A DNA stretch of 64,000 nt from NCBI RefSeq assembly GCF_934309415.1, contig NZ_CAKRDI010000014.1:1-64000 (forward strand), given 5' to 3'. A model generated the notes under the pieces. The model saw nothing but the letters and a program-made list of their open reading frames with translations. It searched no databases and was not told the DNA's origin. This DNA is from an uncultured Mediterraneibacter sp. (lineage in GTDB: Bacteria; Bacillota; Clostridia; Lachnospirales; Lachnospiraceae). This document shows positions 45,925 to 54,559 of the stretch, one piece after another. Position 1 is the first letter of the stretch; each line of letters opens with the position of its first letter. The position numbers and the translations under genes are program-made.

Positions 45925-46065
45925 GTACTGTTCACAGTATATCTGCAAATAGTACGTATCGCGCCATTTAGAATCGCCTATAGCGATGGACGAGATGGAT
46001 TCAAACCAAAACGTGCATCCTCCATGTCAATCGGCAGGGTGATTGACATGGGAGTGAACAGTAAC
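45925..46065 (-). mobile_element. 142-bp-class three-stem repeat element, copy 3
   Basis: Same order of modules as 15925-16066 but more diverged. P1 has become CATGTCAATC/GATTGACATG, with both arms changed together. P2 shows unpaired substitutions (ATCGCGCC against GACGAGAT). The outer end reads GTACTGTTCACA, one base short. It sits 73 bases before the UbiD start, between promoter region and gene. Confidence 0.75.
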
Positions 46066-46137
46066 ATGTGAAAACATATTTCGTAAAACATGGCAGGTAT
46101 AAGAAAAATACAAAAATAAGTAGAAAGAAGGAGAATC

Positions 46138-47598
46138 ATGGCAGAGAAAGTAAGAGATTTAAGAAGTGCCCTGGAACGGTTAAAAAAGATTCCGGGACAG
46201 TATGTGGAGACAGATGTAGAAGTAGATCCGATGGCGGAACTGGCAGGAGTTTACCGTTATGTGGGAGCAGGCGGAACTGTAAAACGTCCAACAAAAGAAG
46301 GACCGGCAATGGTATTTAATAACGTAAAAGGACATCCGGATGCAAAGGTAGCCATCGGAGTGCTTGCAAGCAGAAAACGTGTGGCAACACTGTTGGACTG
46401 TGAACCGGAAGAACTGGGAAAGATGCTGTATCACAGTGTCGCCAATCCGATTCCACCAGTAGAATTCAAGGGTGATGCTCCGTGTCAGCAGGTAGTACAT
46501 AAGGCAGAGAATCCGGATTTCAATCTTTATGATCTGGTTCCGGCTCCGACAAACACACCGGATGATGCAGGTCCGTACATTACACTGGGAATGTGCTACG
46601 CAACACATCCAGATACAGGAGTCCATGACGTGACAATCCACAGACTTTGTATTCAGGGAAAAGATGAATTATCCATTTTCTTTACTCCGGGAGCAAGACA
46701 TATCGGAGCAATGGCAGAGCGCGCAGAAGAATTAGGACAGAAATTGCCGATTTCCATCAGTATCGGTGTGGATCCGGCGATTGAAATCGGTTCCTGCTTT
46801 GAGCCACCGACAACGCCACTGGGATATGATGAGCTGTCCGTGGCAGGTGCGCTGAGAAAAGAACCGGTAGAATTATGTAAGTGCCTGACAGTGAACGAAA
46901 TGGCAATTGCAAATGCAGAATATGTCATTGAAGGTGAAGTGATTCCGAATGTGCGTGTGCAGGAGGATCAGAACAGTCATACTGGATATGCTATGCCGGA
47001 GTTCCCGGGATATACCGGTCCTGCAAGCAGTCAGTGCTGGATGATCAAAGTAAAAGCTGTGACACACAGAGAACACCCAATCATGCAGACATGTATCGGA
47101 CCAAGTGAAGAGCATGTGTCTATGGCAGGAATCCCGACGGAAGCAAGCATCTACGGAATGGTAGAAAAAGCAATGCCGGGAAGACTTCAGAATGTATACT
47201 GCGGATCTGCCGGTGGCGGAAAATATATGGCAGTCCTGCAATTCAAGAAACTGACAGCAAGTGATGAAGGAAGACAGAGACAGGCAGCCCTGCTTGCGTT
47301 TTCAGCATTCAGTGAACTGAAACATGTATTCCTTGTGGATGAAGATGTAGACTGCTTTGATATGAATGATGTACTCTGGGCAATGAATACACGTTTTCAG
47401 GGAGATGCAGATATTATCACAATTCCGGGAGTGAGATGTCATCCGCTGGATCCGTCGAATGATCCAAGTTGTTCTCCGAGTATTCGTGATCATGGAATCG
47501 CATGTAAGACTATTTTTGACTGTACAGTTCCATATGATCAGAAAGCAAGGTTTGTAAGAGCCGGATTTATGGAAGTGGATCCGGAGAAATGGTTGTAG
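46138..47598 (+). CDS. UbiD-family decarboxylase, gallate decarboxylase-like (LpdC type)
   Basis: A 486-residue prenylated-FMN-dependent non-oxidative decarboxylase. Length and neighbours (tannase, UbiX-like LpdB, LpdD-like protein, divergent LysR) match the gallate decarboxylase set of Lactobacillus plantarum, converting gallate to pyrogallol. UbiD features: IHRLCIQGKDELSIFF, the Glu-rich EYVIEGEVIP region and PGVRCHPLDPS. RBS AAGGAG. Odd point: the TAG stop is followed in frame by 21 further sense codons (SDFPQIRKDLGQKEIAEHGN..), ending in TAA at 47662, which may be a lost C-terminus. Confidence 0.85.
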   Translation: MAEKVRDLRSALERLKKIPGQYVETDVEVDPMAELAGVYRYVGAGGTVKRPTKEGPAMVFNNVKGHPDAKVAIGVLASRKRVATLLDCEPEELGKMLYHSVANPIPPVEFKGDAPCQQVVHKAENPDFNLYDLVPAPTNTPDDAGPYITLGMCYATHPDTGVHDVTIHRLCIQGKDELSIFFTPGARHIGAMAERAEELGQKLPISISIGVDPAIEIGSCFEPPTTPLGYDELSVAGALRKEPVELCKCLTVNEMAIANAEYVIEGEVIPNVRVQEDQNSHTGYAMPEFPGYTGPASSQCWMIKVKAVTHREHPIMQTCIGPSEEHVSMAGIPTEASIYGMVEKAMPGRLQNVYCGSAGGGKYMAVLQFKKLTASDEGRQRQAALLAFSAFSELKHVFLVDEDVDCFDMNDVLWAMNTRFQGDADIITIPGVRCHPLDPSNDPSCSPSIRDHGIACKTIFDCTVPYDQKARFVRAGFMEVDPEKWL

Positions 47599-47709
47599 TC
47601 TGATTTTCCACAGATTCGTAAAGATCTTGGACAGAAAGAAATAGCAGAACATGGAAATAAGTAATGAGAACAGACCTGTATAATTTATGTGTGCACTGTA
47701 TTTTCAGAA

Positions 47710-47846
47710 AATCCTCCAAACATTCGAAATTCGCTGATTTACTGCGTAAATCGCTACTTTCTCATGTTTGGCGTGTCCCAAGTTCAAAAGCCTTATCGTG
47801 TAAACATGAACGGCTTTTTGAACTTGGGACACTGGTATCATATTAT
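47710..47846 (-). mobile_element. Partial copy of the 219-bp inverted-repeat element
   Basis: About 137 bp nearly identical to the reverse complement of 59321-59457, including ATGATACCAGTGTC at the outer end and the ATTTACTGCGTAAAT palindrome. In this copy GTGTCCCAAGTTCAAAAGCC pairs fully with GGCTTTTTGAACTTGGGACA. The other terminal repeat is absent. A 71-codon frame across it (47664-47879) is not treated as a gene. Confidence 0.75.
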
Positions 47847-47934
47847 AGAGCAAAGGTAGAAAAAAGATCAGACATTTAAGATACATTTTAGGCGAATTGA
47901 ATAGTTAGAAAAGAAATCACAGGAAGTAAGAAGT

Positions 47935-49365
47935 ATGAAATTTGAAAAAGAAAATTATAAGATTGAAGAATTAACTTTAGAAAATGAAACAATCAGATTT
48001 CGTTCATTTCGTAATCTGATTTATGTAGAACATCCGGTGAATAAGGATTACCAGCAAATGAATATTTTTGCGCCGGAAGCTTATTATGAAGGAAAAGAAA
48101 TCAATGGGTATACTTTGGAAACTGCACCGGTTTTCATGCCGAATACAGTAGGTGGATATATGCCGGGAAACTTGGATGAGCCAGGTTATCATAAATTTGA
48201 AAAAGGGAAAATTAATTCCATCTTCCGTGCACTGCAGCATGGATATGTGGTGGCAGCACCGGCAATTCGAGGCAGAGTGCAGAAAGATGAAGAAGGAAAA
48301 TATAACGGCAAAGCACCGGCATGCATTGTAGACTACAAAGCAGCAGTCAGATATCTGCATTATTTCAGTAAAGAACTTCCGGGAGATGAAAGCAAAATCA
48401 TCACAAATGGAACAAGTGCAGGAGGCGCTTTATCATCCTTGATGGGAGCAACAGGAAATCATCCGGATTATGAATCTTATCTGAAAGAACTTGGCGCAGC
48501 AGATGCTTCAGATGAAGTCTTTGCAGCCTCCTGTTATTGTCCGATTACCAATCTGGATCATGCAGATATGGCATATGAGTGGGAGTTTCGGGGAGTAAAT
48601 GATTATCATCGAATGCATATGCAGATGGCAGAGGGGGGAAGACCTTCTTTCACACCGGTAGATGGAGTGATGTCAGTAGAACAGATCAAAGTGTCAGAAG
48701 AGGAAGGAAAGCTTTTCCCTGAATATGTAAACAGTCTGAATCTGAAAGACGAGAAGGGAACAGAACTGACACTGGATGCGGATGGTAACGGAAGCTTCAA
48801 AGATTATGTAAAGAAGATTGTTATGGAGTCTGCACAGAATTCCATAGATCATCCAATCCCGGTAAAGATGGGACCTGGACCGGCTCCGGAACCTGCACAG
48901 GCTAAGAAGTGGCTGACTATTGAAAATGGTAAAGTGACAGGAATGGATTTTGAGGCTTATGTCAGAGATATAACCCGCATGAAGACTGCACCGGCATTTG
49001 ATGCTTTAGGACTTGACAGTCCGGAAAATGATCTCTTTGGAAATGCAGAGGAAAATTGCAGACATTTCACAGAGTACAGCGTTCAGAACACTACATGTGA
49101 TGGGGATAAGGCGGAAGAGCTGGTTATTAAAATGATGAATCCGATGTATTACATTGCGGATGAAAAGGCAGATACAGCGAAATATTTCCGAATTCGTCAT
49201 GGAGAATGCGACAGAGATACATCACTTGCAATTTCAGCAATGCTGACATTAAAATTAAGAGAAGCAGGCTGTGAAGTGGATTACCATTCACCATGGAATG
49301 TGCCACATGCAGGAGATTATGATCTGGAAGAGTTATTTGCATGGATTGATGAAATCTGTAAATAG
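47935..49365 (+). CDS. Tannase (tannin acyl hydrolase), cytoplasmic
   Basis: A 476-residue serine esterase that releases gallate from gallotannins or alkyl gallates. Nucleophile Ser161 lies in NGTSAGGALSS. Asp426 (HGECDRDTS) and His458 (WNVPHAGDYD) complete a triad with the same spacing as the Lactobacillus tannase (Asp419/His451 there). An insertion of about 200 residues between 200 and 410 matches the lid domain of bacterial tannases. No signal peptide, so it acts on imported galloyl esters. RBS CAGGAAG. It lies between the gallate decarboxylase and its prenyltransferase, forming a tannin-to-pyrogallol pathway. Confidence 0.87.
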   Translation: MKFEKENYKIEELTLENETIRFRSFRNLIYVEHPVNKDYQQMNIFAPEAYYEGKEINGYTLETAPVFMPNTVGGYMPGNLDEPGYHKFEKGKINSIFRALQHGYVVAAPAIRGRVQKDEEGKYNGKAPACIVDYKAAVRYLHYFSKELPGDESKIITNGTSAGGALSSLMGATGNHPDYESYLKELGAADASDEVFAASCYCPITNLDHADMAYEWEFRGVNDYHRMHMQMAEGGRPSFTPVDGVMSVEQIKVSEEEGKLFPEYVNSLNLKDEKGTELTLDADGNGSFKDYVKKIVMESAQNSIDHPIPVKMGPGPAPEPAQAKKWLTIENGKVTGMDFEAYVRDITRMKTAPAFDALGLDSPENDLFGNAEENCRHFTEYSVQNTTCDGDKAEELVIKMMNPMYYIADEKADTAKYFRIRHGECDRDTSLAISAMLTLKLREAGCEVDYHSPWNVPHAGDYDLEELFAWIDEICK

Positions 49366-49387
49366 AAAATAAGAATAAAAAATATGT

Positions 49388-49418
49388 GTGCAAGGGGCGA
49401 TGACAAGGCTCCTTGCAC
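49388..49418 (+). terminator. Terminator-like hairpin after the tannase gene
   Basis: GTGCAAGG / CCTTGCAC stem with a roughly 15-base loop. No strong T run. The downstream region to 49707 is AT-rich and non-coding apart from the solo repeat hairpin. Confidence 0.5.
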
Positions 49419-49451
49419 GTTAATGTTTACAGGTTACCTTTGAACATTAAC
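49419..49451. repeat. Solo 33-base hairpin module of the GTTACTG repeat family
   Basis: GTTAATGTTTACAGG ... CCTTTGAACATTAAC. Same length as the P3 hairpin elsewhere, but the fifth base pair is changed on both arms (C to A and G to T), so pairing is kept. Confidence 0.7.
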
Positions 49452-49707
49452 CCTTGCATATTGTGGTTTAAAATAAAATTAGTTACAAGATTTTCTGAAA
49501 AAACATTTTATGATTGTCAGGTCTTATTTTGTGTAATATTTGTTTTATATTCGGTTAATGTAATTTGCCATACGTTTTTATTCAGATAAAATACTACATG
49601 GATTGTGAGATGTTTGGATTTACAGATAAATATATAAGATGATTGTTTAGAAAATGATGTAGCGGAATGATTTTAAATTTGTAAAATATAATGGAGAAAT
49701 AAGAGAG

Positions 49708-50277
49708 ATGAAAAAGCGAATTATCATAGGAGCAACCGGAGCGAGTGGACTGCCGATTTTGATTCAGTGTCTTAAGTTAATTCAGGAGCAGGAAGACTTT
49801 GAGTCTTATCTGATCATGACAGACAGTGCAAAGCTGACACTGGAACATGAGACGCCAATAAGTGTAGAAGAAGTTGAAAAACTGGCGGATCATGTATTTG
49901 ATCCCAGAGAAATCGGTGCAGGACCAGCCAGTGGTTCTTTCAAGACAGAGGGAATGTTGATTGTTCCATGCAGCATGAAGACAATTGCCGGAATTCACAG
50001 CGGATATGCGGATAACCTTGTTCTACGTGCGGCAGATGTGACGATCAAGGAACAGCGTCCTCTTGTACTTGCCGCGCGAGAGACTCCTTTGAGTGCGATT
50101 CATCTTCGTAATCTTCAGGAACTGGCAATGATTCCGGGAGTGCGGATTATCCCGCCAATGATGACGTTTTACCATATGCCGGAGAGCATTAAGGAGATGA
50201 CGTATCATATTGCAGCAAAATTACTGGAGCCATTTGGGATTGAGGCAAAGGAGTACAGAAGATGGAATGGACTGTAG
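49708..50277 (+). CDS. UbiX-type flavin prenyltransferase (LpdB-like)
   Basis: A 189-residue enzyme that prenylates FMN to make the cofactor needed by the UbiD-type decarboxylase at 46138. The nucleotide-binding start IIGATGASGLPI (6-17), the FMN loop VPCSMKTIAGI and RPLVLAARETPLS are standard. RBS GGAGAAATAAGAG. It overlaps the next gene by 16 bases. Placement after tannase supports a dedicated rather than ubiquinone-related role. Confidence 0.9.
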   Translation: MKKRIIIGATGASGLPILIQCLKLIQEQEDFESYLIMTDSAKLTLEHETPISVEEVEKLADHVFDPREIGAGPASGSFKTEGMLIVPCSMKTIAGIHSGYADNLVLRAADVTIKEQRPLVLAARETPLSAIHLRNLQELAMIPGVRIIPPMMTFYHMPESIKEMTYHIAAKLLEPFGIEAKEYRRWNGL

Positions 50278-50636
50278 AGTTAGAAAGAGAAGCAGCCGGT
50301 TCAAAGTTGAAAGTCAGTGCAGGGAAAATCGGGAAAGATATTTTGATTTGCCTTGAAGGCGGCAGTGCGCCACATATTGGCTGTGTTGTACAGGCAGTAC
50401 CGCGCCCTTCGCTTACTGGTGACGGGAGTATCAGCGCAACAGCTTCAGTTCTGAATCTGATAGGGCATAAGGATGAATTTTTATGTAGAAAACTGGCAGA
50501 ACTGATTTGCAGTAAAACAGGATGTGTAACTGTATGCACCGGTGGATTCCATCTGGATGGGATAACCGGGGAACAGATTCAGGATGTGATGAAAGTGATG
50601 GATGAGGTTGGAGAAAATCTGGTTGAAAGATTGTAA
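50262..50636 (+). CDS. LpdD-like small protein of gallate/vanillate decarboxylase systems
   Basis: A 124-residue soluble protein with GGSAPHIGCVVQAVPRPSL and a conserved-looking TGGFHLDGIT segment. Small LpdD-type proteins accompany UbiX/UbiD pairs in phenolic-acid decarboxylase operons; their exact role (assembly or activity aid) is not settled. Translationally coupled to the UbiX gene. Assignment is by size, context and segment resemblance. Confidence 0.72.
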   Translation: MEWTVELEREAAGSKLKVSAGKIGKDILICLEGGSAPHIGCVVQAVPRPSLTGDGSISATASVLNLIGHKDEFLCRKLAELICSKTGCVTVCTGGFHLDGITGEQIQDVMKVMDEVGENLVERL

Positions 50637-50738
50637 ATATAAAATATAGTAGTAGAAAGAATAACTTGTGTGGTTGGGCATGATATGTTAAACTGTTTGA
50701 TATTAGAAAATGAAAGTGAGGGAAGGAAACGGCGAATT

Positions 50739-51461
50739 ATGAGATTATTAATAGATGAAAAAGATTTGGCTTTGCTGTTAGAGAAGAAAAGAGATCTTAT
50801 TGGGAATAAAGTAACTGTTGATACAATAATTGCTGGAATTTCTTTTTTACTTTCAGTGATTACGGCAAGTTATGATGATCTATTAGGAATTCGGGGATTA
50901 GGAATAGTTTTAAAGACTATTTTTTGTTTAATTGGAATAGTTTATTGCTTAAAAATTGGGAAAGATGTTTCGGAAATGAAAAAAAATAAATATGATCATG
51001 AAGTATTACTTAAAGATATTGAAAGTTTGAACATGATTCAACATAATCATTCACTTGTAGCTATAAAAAATGAGAAAGAAAATAGTTATCTTGTTTATTA
51101 TGATGAAAGATGGGATTGTAAATTATTTTTGAATTATAAAACTCAGGACAGAAATAATGAAGCTGCATTGAAAGAACAAGTTTCGGCAGATTTAAATATT
51201 GATAGTCATAGCATAATCTGTAATTATATAACATCAAGAGTACAGGAAAAATATTCAGTCAGTCATCAGGAAATGCGAATATATAATCACAGATTATATG
51301 AAATGCATGTGAATAGTTTCCCGGATGAATTAAAAAAAGCTAACTTTGAAATAAATGGAAAACATTACTATTGGATGACAATAGAAGAGATGGAAAGGGA
51401 CGACAATATAAGAGAGAAAAATCTGGAAGTTGTGGACTTAGTAAAAGAATACATAAAATAG
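50739..51461 (+). CDS. Two-helix membrane protein with a Nudix-like C-terminal domain
   Basis: A 240-residue protein with a short charged N-terminus, two hydrophobic helices (about 26-45 and 50-72) and a cytoplasmic domain of about 140 residues (HNHSLVAIKN, YLVYYDERWDCKLFLNYKTQ). The last stretch resembles the SMODS-associated Nudix-like domains known from CBASS-type defence loci, but no nucleotidyltransferase or other partner lies nearby. Codon use is markedly AT-rich compared with neighbours, suggesting transfer. The start at 50739 is chosen over 50670, which adds 23 atypical residues. Function unproven. Confidence 0.55.
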   Translation: MRLLIDEKDLALLLEKKRDLIGNKVTVDTIIAGISFLLSVITASYDDLLGIRGLGIVLKTIFCLIGIVYCLKIGKDVSEMKKNKYDHEVLLKDIESLNMIQHNHSLVAIKNEKENSYLVYYDERWDCKLFLNYKTQDRNNEAALKEQVSADLNIDSHSIICNYITSRVQEKYSVSHQEMRIYNHRLYEMHVNSFPDELKKANFEINGKHYYWMTIEEMERDDNIREKNLEVVDLVKEYIK

Positions 51462-51474
51462 TGTGAATGGCAAT

Positions 51475-51520
51475 AGAGCAGGCGAAGTGAGAAAATCACA
51501 GTCCCCTGCTCTTCTTGTAT
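51475..51520 (+). terminator. Intrinsic terminator after the Nudix-like membrane gene
   Basis: AGAGCAGG / CCTGCTCT stem with a 22-base loop, followed by TCTTGTATTT. Confidence 0.65.
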
Positions 51521-51543
51521 TTGTAAATAAAATCAGATATACT
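51515..51543 (+). promoter_or_regulatory. Promoter-like block, copy A
   Basis: TTGTAT, 17 bases, TATACT. The block is repeated at 54972-55000 with the same boxes and spacing. The rest of 51544-51698 has no supported gene and may be the leader of a lost one. Confidence 0.5.
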
Positions 51544-51698
51544 GAAACGTAATAAGCAAGTTGTTTTACATAGAAAATATGTAGAGAGATGAATTAGAAA
51601 TGTACAGAAAAATATAGTGGAACAACGATAGCTAATCTGAAAAGCAACCGGTTTTAGTTTGAGCTTCGGATTCTGTTGCGAAGCAGAGGGGAATAAAT

Positions 51699-52283
51699 AT
51701 GCAGACAATACAAAATATTGCAGAAGATGTACAGGCGGTTATTACAAGTTATAATCAGGGAGAGATGGTTCGTGAAGCAGTAGATTCATTGTGTAATCAG
51801 ACGATGTTGCCGTCAAAGATTATCATTGTGGATGATGGTTCAACAGATGAAGCATCCATTCAGATTTTAAAAGAAATTCAGAGTGATTCAGAGATTCCGA
51901 TTCCGGTTTGTATAGTAAGACAGGAAAATAGAGGCGTATCGGCTGCAAGAAATGCAGGAATCCGCAGGACAGAGACTGCTATGGTTCTGGTATTTGATGG
52001 GGATGACAGACTTGAACCCAAGTACATTGAAAAAGTAAGAGAATGTATGCAGAAAGATCCGTCCATGATTGCAGCATCGTCCTGGATGCATACCTTTGGG
52101 ATTTTGGAGTCGGTATCAATGAACAGACTTTATGGTTGGGAAAGCGAAATCTGCAATACATTGGCAAAGGATCAGAAGCTGAGTGATGCATCTGATGAGT
52201 CTATGAAAAGTCCCTCTTATGGTGATGGAGGAATGGCGGCAGCCGTGAGGATTGCCACGATGCAGAAGAAAATATTGGAATGA
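51699..52283 (+). CDS. Glycosyltransferase family 2, N-terminal half only
   Basis: A 194-residue product. Residues 9-135 are a GT-A nucleotide-sugar-binding domain (VITSYNQGE, VDDGSTDEAS, NRGVSAARNAG and the DxD-like FDGDD). The acceptor half expected after SSWMHTFGIL is replaced by a short, dissimilar tail (residues 145-194), so this is probably a truncated or rearranged gene. RBS AGAGGGGAATAA. It may still be translated, but activity is doubtful. Confidence 0.65.
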   Translation: MQTIQNIAEDVQAVITSYNQGEMVREAVDSLCNQTMLPSKIIIVDDGSTDEASIQILKEIQSDSEIPIPVCIVRQENRGVSAARNAGIRRTETAMVLVFDGDDRLEPKYIEKVRECMQKDPSMIAASSWMHTFGILESVSMNRLYGWESEICNTLAKDQKLSDASDESMKSPSYGDGGMAAAVRIATMQKKILE

Positions 52284-52321
52284 AAAAGTATAAAAATGAA
52301 TTAATCAGTGGAGAAAGTAAT

Positions 52322-52915
52322 ATGATCGATGCAATAAGTAAACGAAGAAGTATCAGAAAATACAGCAGCCAGGACATAAGCAGAGAACAAATCGAAACAA
52401 TTATAAAAGCGGCAGTTCTCGCACCGTCTGCGAAGAATCGTCAGCCGTGGAAATATATTGTATATAAAGGCAATGAGAAAATCCGTCTGCTTGAAGCGAT
52501 GGAGAGAGGCCTGGAAAAAGAGAAACTGACGCATAATTTACTTCCGAAATCAGGATTTGGCTTACCGGATGCTTTTCATACACTGCAGATCATGAGAGAA
52601 GCGCCGGTTGTAATCATTGTGATGAATACGAATGGACAATCCCCATATGAACCGATTGATTCTGACAGAAGACTATCTGAAATATGCGATTCCCTGTCCA
52701 TTGGTGCTGCGATAGAAAATATGATTCTGACAGCAACAGAAATGGGACTTGGAACATTATGGATCGCAAATACATGTTTTGCATATGATGATCTAATGGA
52801 AGTAATTCAATCAGAAGGACAGTTAATTGGTGCAGTTACGGTAGGATATCCAGAGGAACAACCAATAGCAAGACCGAGAAAAAAGTTTGAGGATGTTATA
52901 GAGTATAGAGAATAA
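52322..52915 (+). CDS. Nitroreductase-family FMN oxidoreductase
   Basis: A 197-residue flavoenzyme of the nitroreductase fold. FMN contacts are expected in RRSIRKYS (7-14) and PSAKNRQPWKYIV, with GLGTLWIANTC and AVTVGYPEEQP as the later family segments. The frame is open from 52280, but ATG 52322 behind GTGGAGA gives the normal N-terminus. Physiological substrate unknown. A hairpin terminator lies about 140 bases downstream. Confidence 0.87.
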   Translation: MIDAISKRRSIRKYSSQDISREQIETIIKAAVLAPSAKNRQPWKYIVYKGNEKIRLLEAMERGLEKEKLTHNLLPKSGFGLPDAFHTLQIMREAPVVIIVMNTNGQSPYEPIDSDRRLSEICDSLSIGAAIENMILTATEMGLGTLWIANTCFAYDDLMEVIQSEGQLIGAVTVGYPEEQPIARPRKKFEDVIEYRE

Positions 52916-53055
52916 GAAACGGATAAAAATGACATTGTAGAGGTAGAGCGTGATTTAGACTTATAAGTTTCTTACGAGTAGTAATTATGTTTGTTGATAT
53001 TTTAAGAAGAATGTGAAAAACTTATGTTTTACAAGAAATTATGTTGAAAAATCTG

Positions 53056-53098
53056 GTGGTTTGCTATAGTTTGAAACTATGGCAAACCACTATTTTTC
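53056..53098 (+). terminator. Intrinsic terminator after the nitroreductase gene
   Basis: GTGGTTTGC / GCAAACCAC stem extended by CTATAG/CTATG, then a TATTTTT run. The remainder of 52916-53319 is AT-rich; I saw no riboswitch. Confidence 0.75.
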
Positions 53099-53319
53099 TG
53101 TATTATACAGAATCAAAAGAATCGATTATAATGAATTCATTAATCAAAAAGCTAAAAAACAATTTGTGAGAAGAAAAAATACATTGCAAGATGTGGCATG
53201 CAGCTTGGAGAAAGTATTTTTCATACACGCTCTGGTTGAAGGTATTTCAAATGACTTCAGGAAAGTAAAAACCAGATTCAGAAAAAATATGAAAAGAATT
53301 ATAATTGGAGGAAAACAGA

Positions 53320-54432
53320 ATGAATACACCATTTAGATACGATTTTGTAGGAAGCTTTTTACGCCCACAGAAATTAAAAGATGCGAGAAAAGGATTCGAA
53401 GAAGGAATAGTCAGCAAAGAGCAGCTTACCGCAGTTGAGGATGAATGTATCCGTGAACTTGTCAGCAAGATCAAAGAACTGGGATATCATGTAATTACAG
53501 ACGGAGAGTTCAGAAGAGCCACATGGCATCTGGATTTCATGTGGGGATTTGAAGGAATCGAGCATCAGAAGACAGTAGAAGGAAATACAACATTTGATGC
53601 AGAAGCAGCAATGATCGATGATACTTATATGACAGGAAAGATCTCTGTAAAAAATCATCCATTTGTAGAGCATTTCAAATTCGTAAAAGCACTGGAAGAT
53701 GAGAATACAGTAGCAAAGCAGACAATTCCATCTCCGGGACAGTTCTATGCATATTTTACAGGTGCAGATCAGCTTGCAAGAACACTTGAAATCTATGGAA
53801 CAGAGGAAGCATTTGCAGAGGATGTAATCAAGGCATATGTAGAATTTGTTCAGGAAATCTATGCAGCAGGATGCAGAAATCTTCAGTTTGATGACTGCGT
53901 ATGGGGCGGCATGGTTGACAAGAAAATGGCTGTTGCACTGACAGGAAGAACAGGAGAAAATCTGGAAAATTATAAGAAACTTCTACTGGAATTAAACAAT
54001 CAGGTTGTAGAACAGGCACCGGAAGATCTGGTGATCAACACACATGTGTGCAGAGGAAATTATCATTCCACATTTTTCAGCTCAGGAGCTTATGATTCCG
54101 TAGCAGACCTGCTCTTTGGAGAGGAAAATGTAAATGCATATTATCTGGAATATGATGACAGCAGATCCGGCGGATTTGAACCACTTGCGAAAGTAGCAGG
54201 AGATAAAAAAGTCGTTCTCGGACTGGTAACAACAAAGAGACCAGAGCTTGAAGATAAAGAGCAGGTTATTGCAAGAATTCACGAAGCAGCGAAATATGTA
54301 CCGCTGGATCGTTTATACTTAAGCCCTCAGTGTGGTTTCGCTTCCTGTGAGATCGGAAACAAACTGACAGAAGAAGAACAGTGGTCAAAACTCAAACTTG
54401 TCAAAGAGATTGCGGAAGAAGTTTGGAAATAG
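53320..54432 (+). CDS. MetE-like cobalamin-independent methionine synthase C-terminal-domain protein (YxjG/YxjH type)
   Basis: A 370-residue zinc methyltransferase corresponding to the catalytic C-terminal barrel of MetE. Zinc ligands are visible as His242 and Cys244 (THVCRGN) and Cys338 (SPQCGFASC). FDDCVWGG and the opening FVGSFLRP are typical of the YxjG/YxjH group. TTGGAGGA sets the start at 53320. It lacks the MetE N-terminal folate-binding half, so the methyl donor may differ from classical MetE. Confidence 0.87.
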   Translation: MNTPFRYDFVGSFLRPQKLKDARKGFEEGIVSKEQLTAVEDECIRELVSKIKELGYHVITDGEFRRATWHLDFMWGFEGIEHQKTVEGNTTFDAEAAMIDDTYMTGKISVKNHPFVEHFKFVKALEDENTVAKQTIPSPGQFYAYFTGADQLARTLEIYGTEEAFAEDVIKAYVEFVQEIYAAGCRNLQFDDCVWGGMVDKKMAVALTGRTGENLENYKKLLLELNNQVVEQAPEDLVINTHVCRGNYHSTFFSSGAYDSVADLLFGEENVNAYYLEYDDSRSGGFEPLAKVAGDKKVVLGLVTTKRPELEDKEQVIARIHEAAKYVPLDRLYLSPQCGFASCEIGNKLTEEEQWSKLKLVKEIAEEVWK

Positions 54433-54463
54433 GTTAAGAGATAGATAGTGTAATTAGAAGTTT

Positions 54464-54512
54464 AGAAGACAGGAAAAGCGTAAATACAAACGTTATTTCT
54501 GTCTTCTTTGTA
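54464..54512 (+). terminator. Intrinsic terminator after the MetE-like gene
   Basis: AGAAGACAG / CTGTCTTCT outer stem with an inner GAAAAGCG-type stem, followed by TTTGTATTT. Confidence 0.75.
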
Positions 54513-54559
54513 TTTATCGAGTAAGTAAGAGATGTGCTTAACGTCAACACATTCGTTTT

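Noticed and set aside
47664..47879. 71-codon frame sharing a peptide (KHSK.ADLLRKSLLSHVW) with a minus-strand frame at 59252-59470
   Set aside because: The shared peptide is explained by the repeated non-coding element with terminal inverted repeats; neither frame has a ribosome binding site.
49366..49707. Possible small gene or riboswitch between tannase and the UbiX gene
   Set aside because: Only a weak hairpin, a solo repeat hairpin and AT-rich DNA are visible; no aptamer-like conserved sequence was recognised.
53079..53336. 85-codon plus-strand frame before the MetE-like gene
   Set aside because: It starts inside the terminator hairpin, has no ribosome binding site, a biased composition, and overlaps the real start of the next gene.
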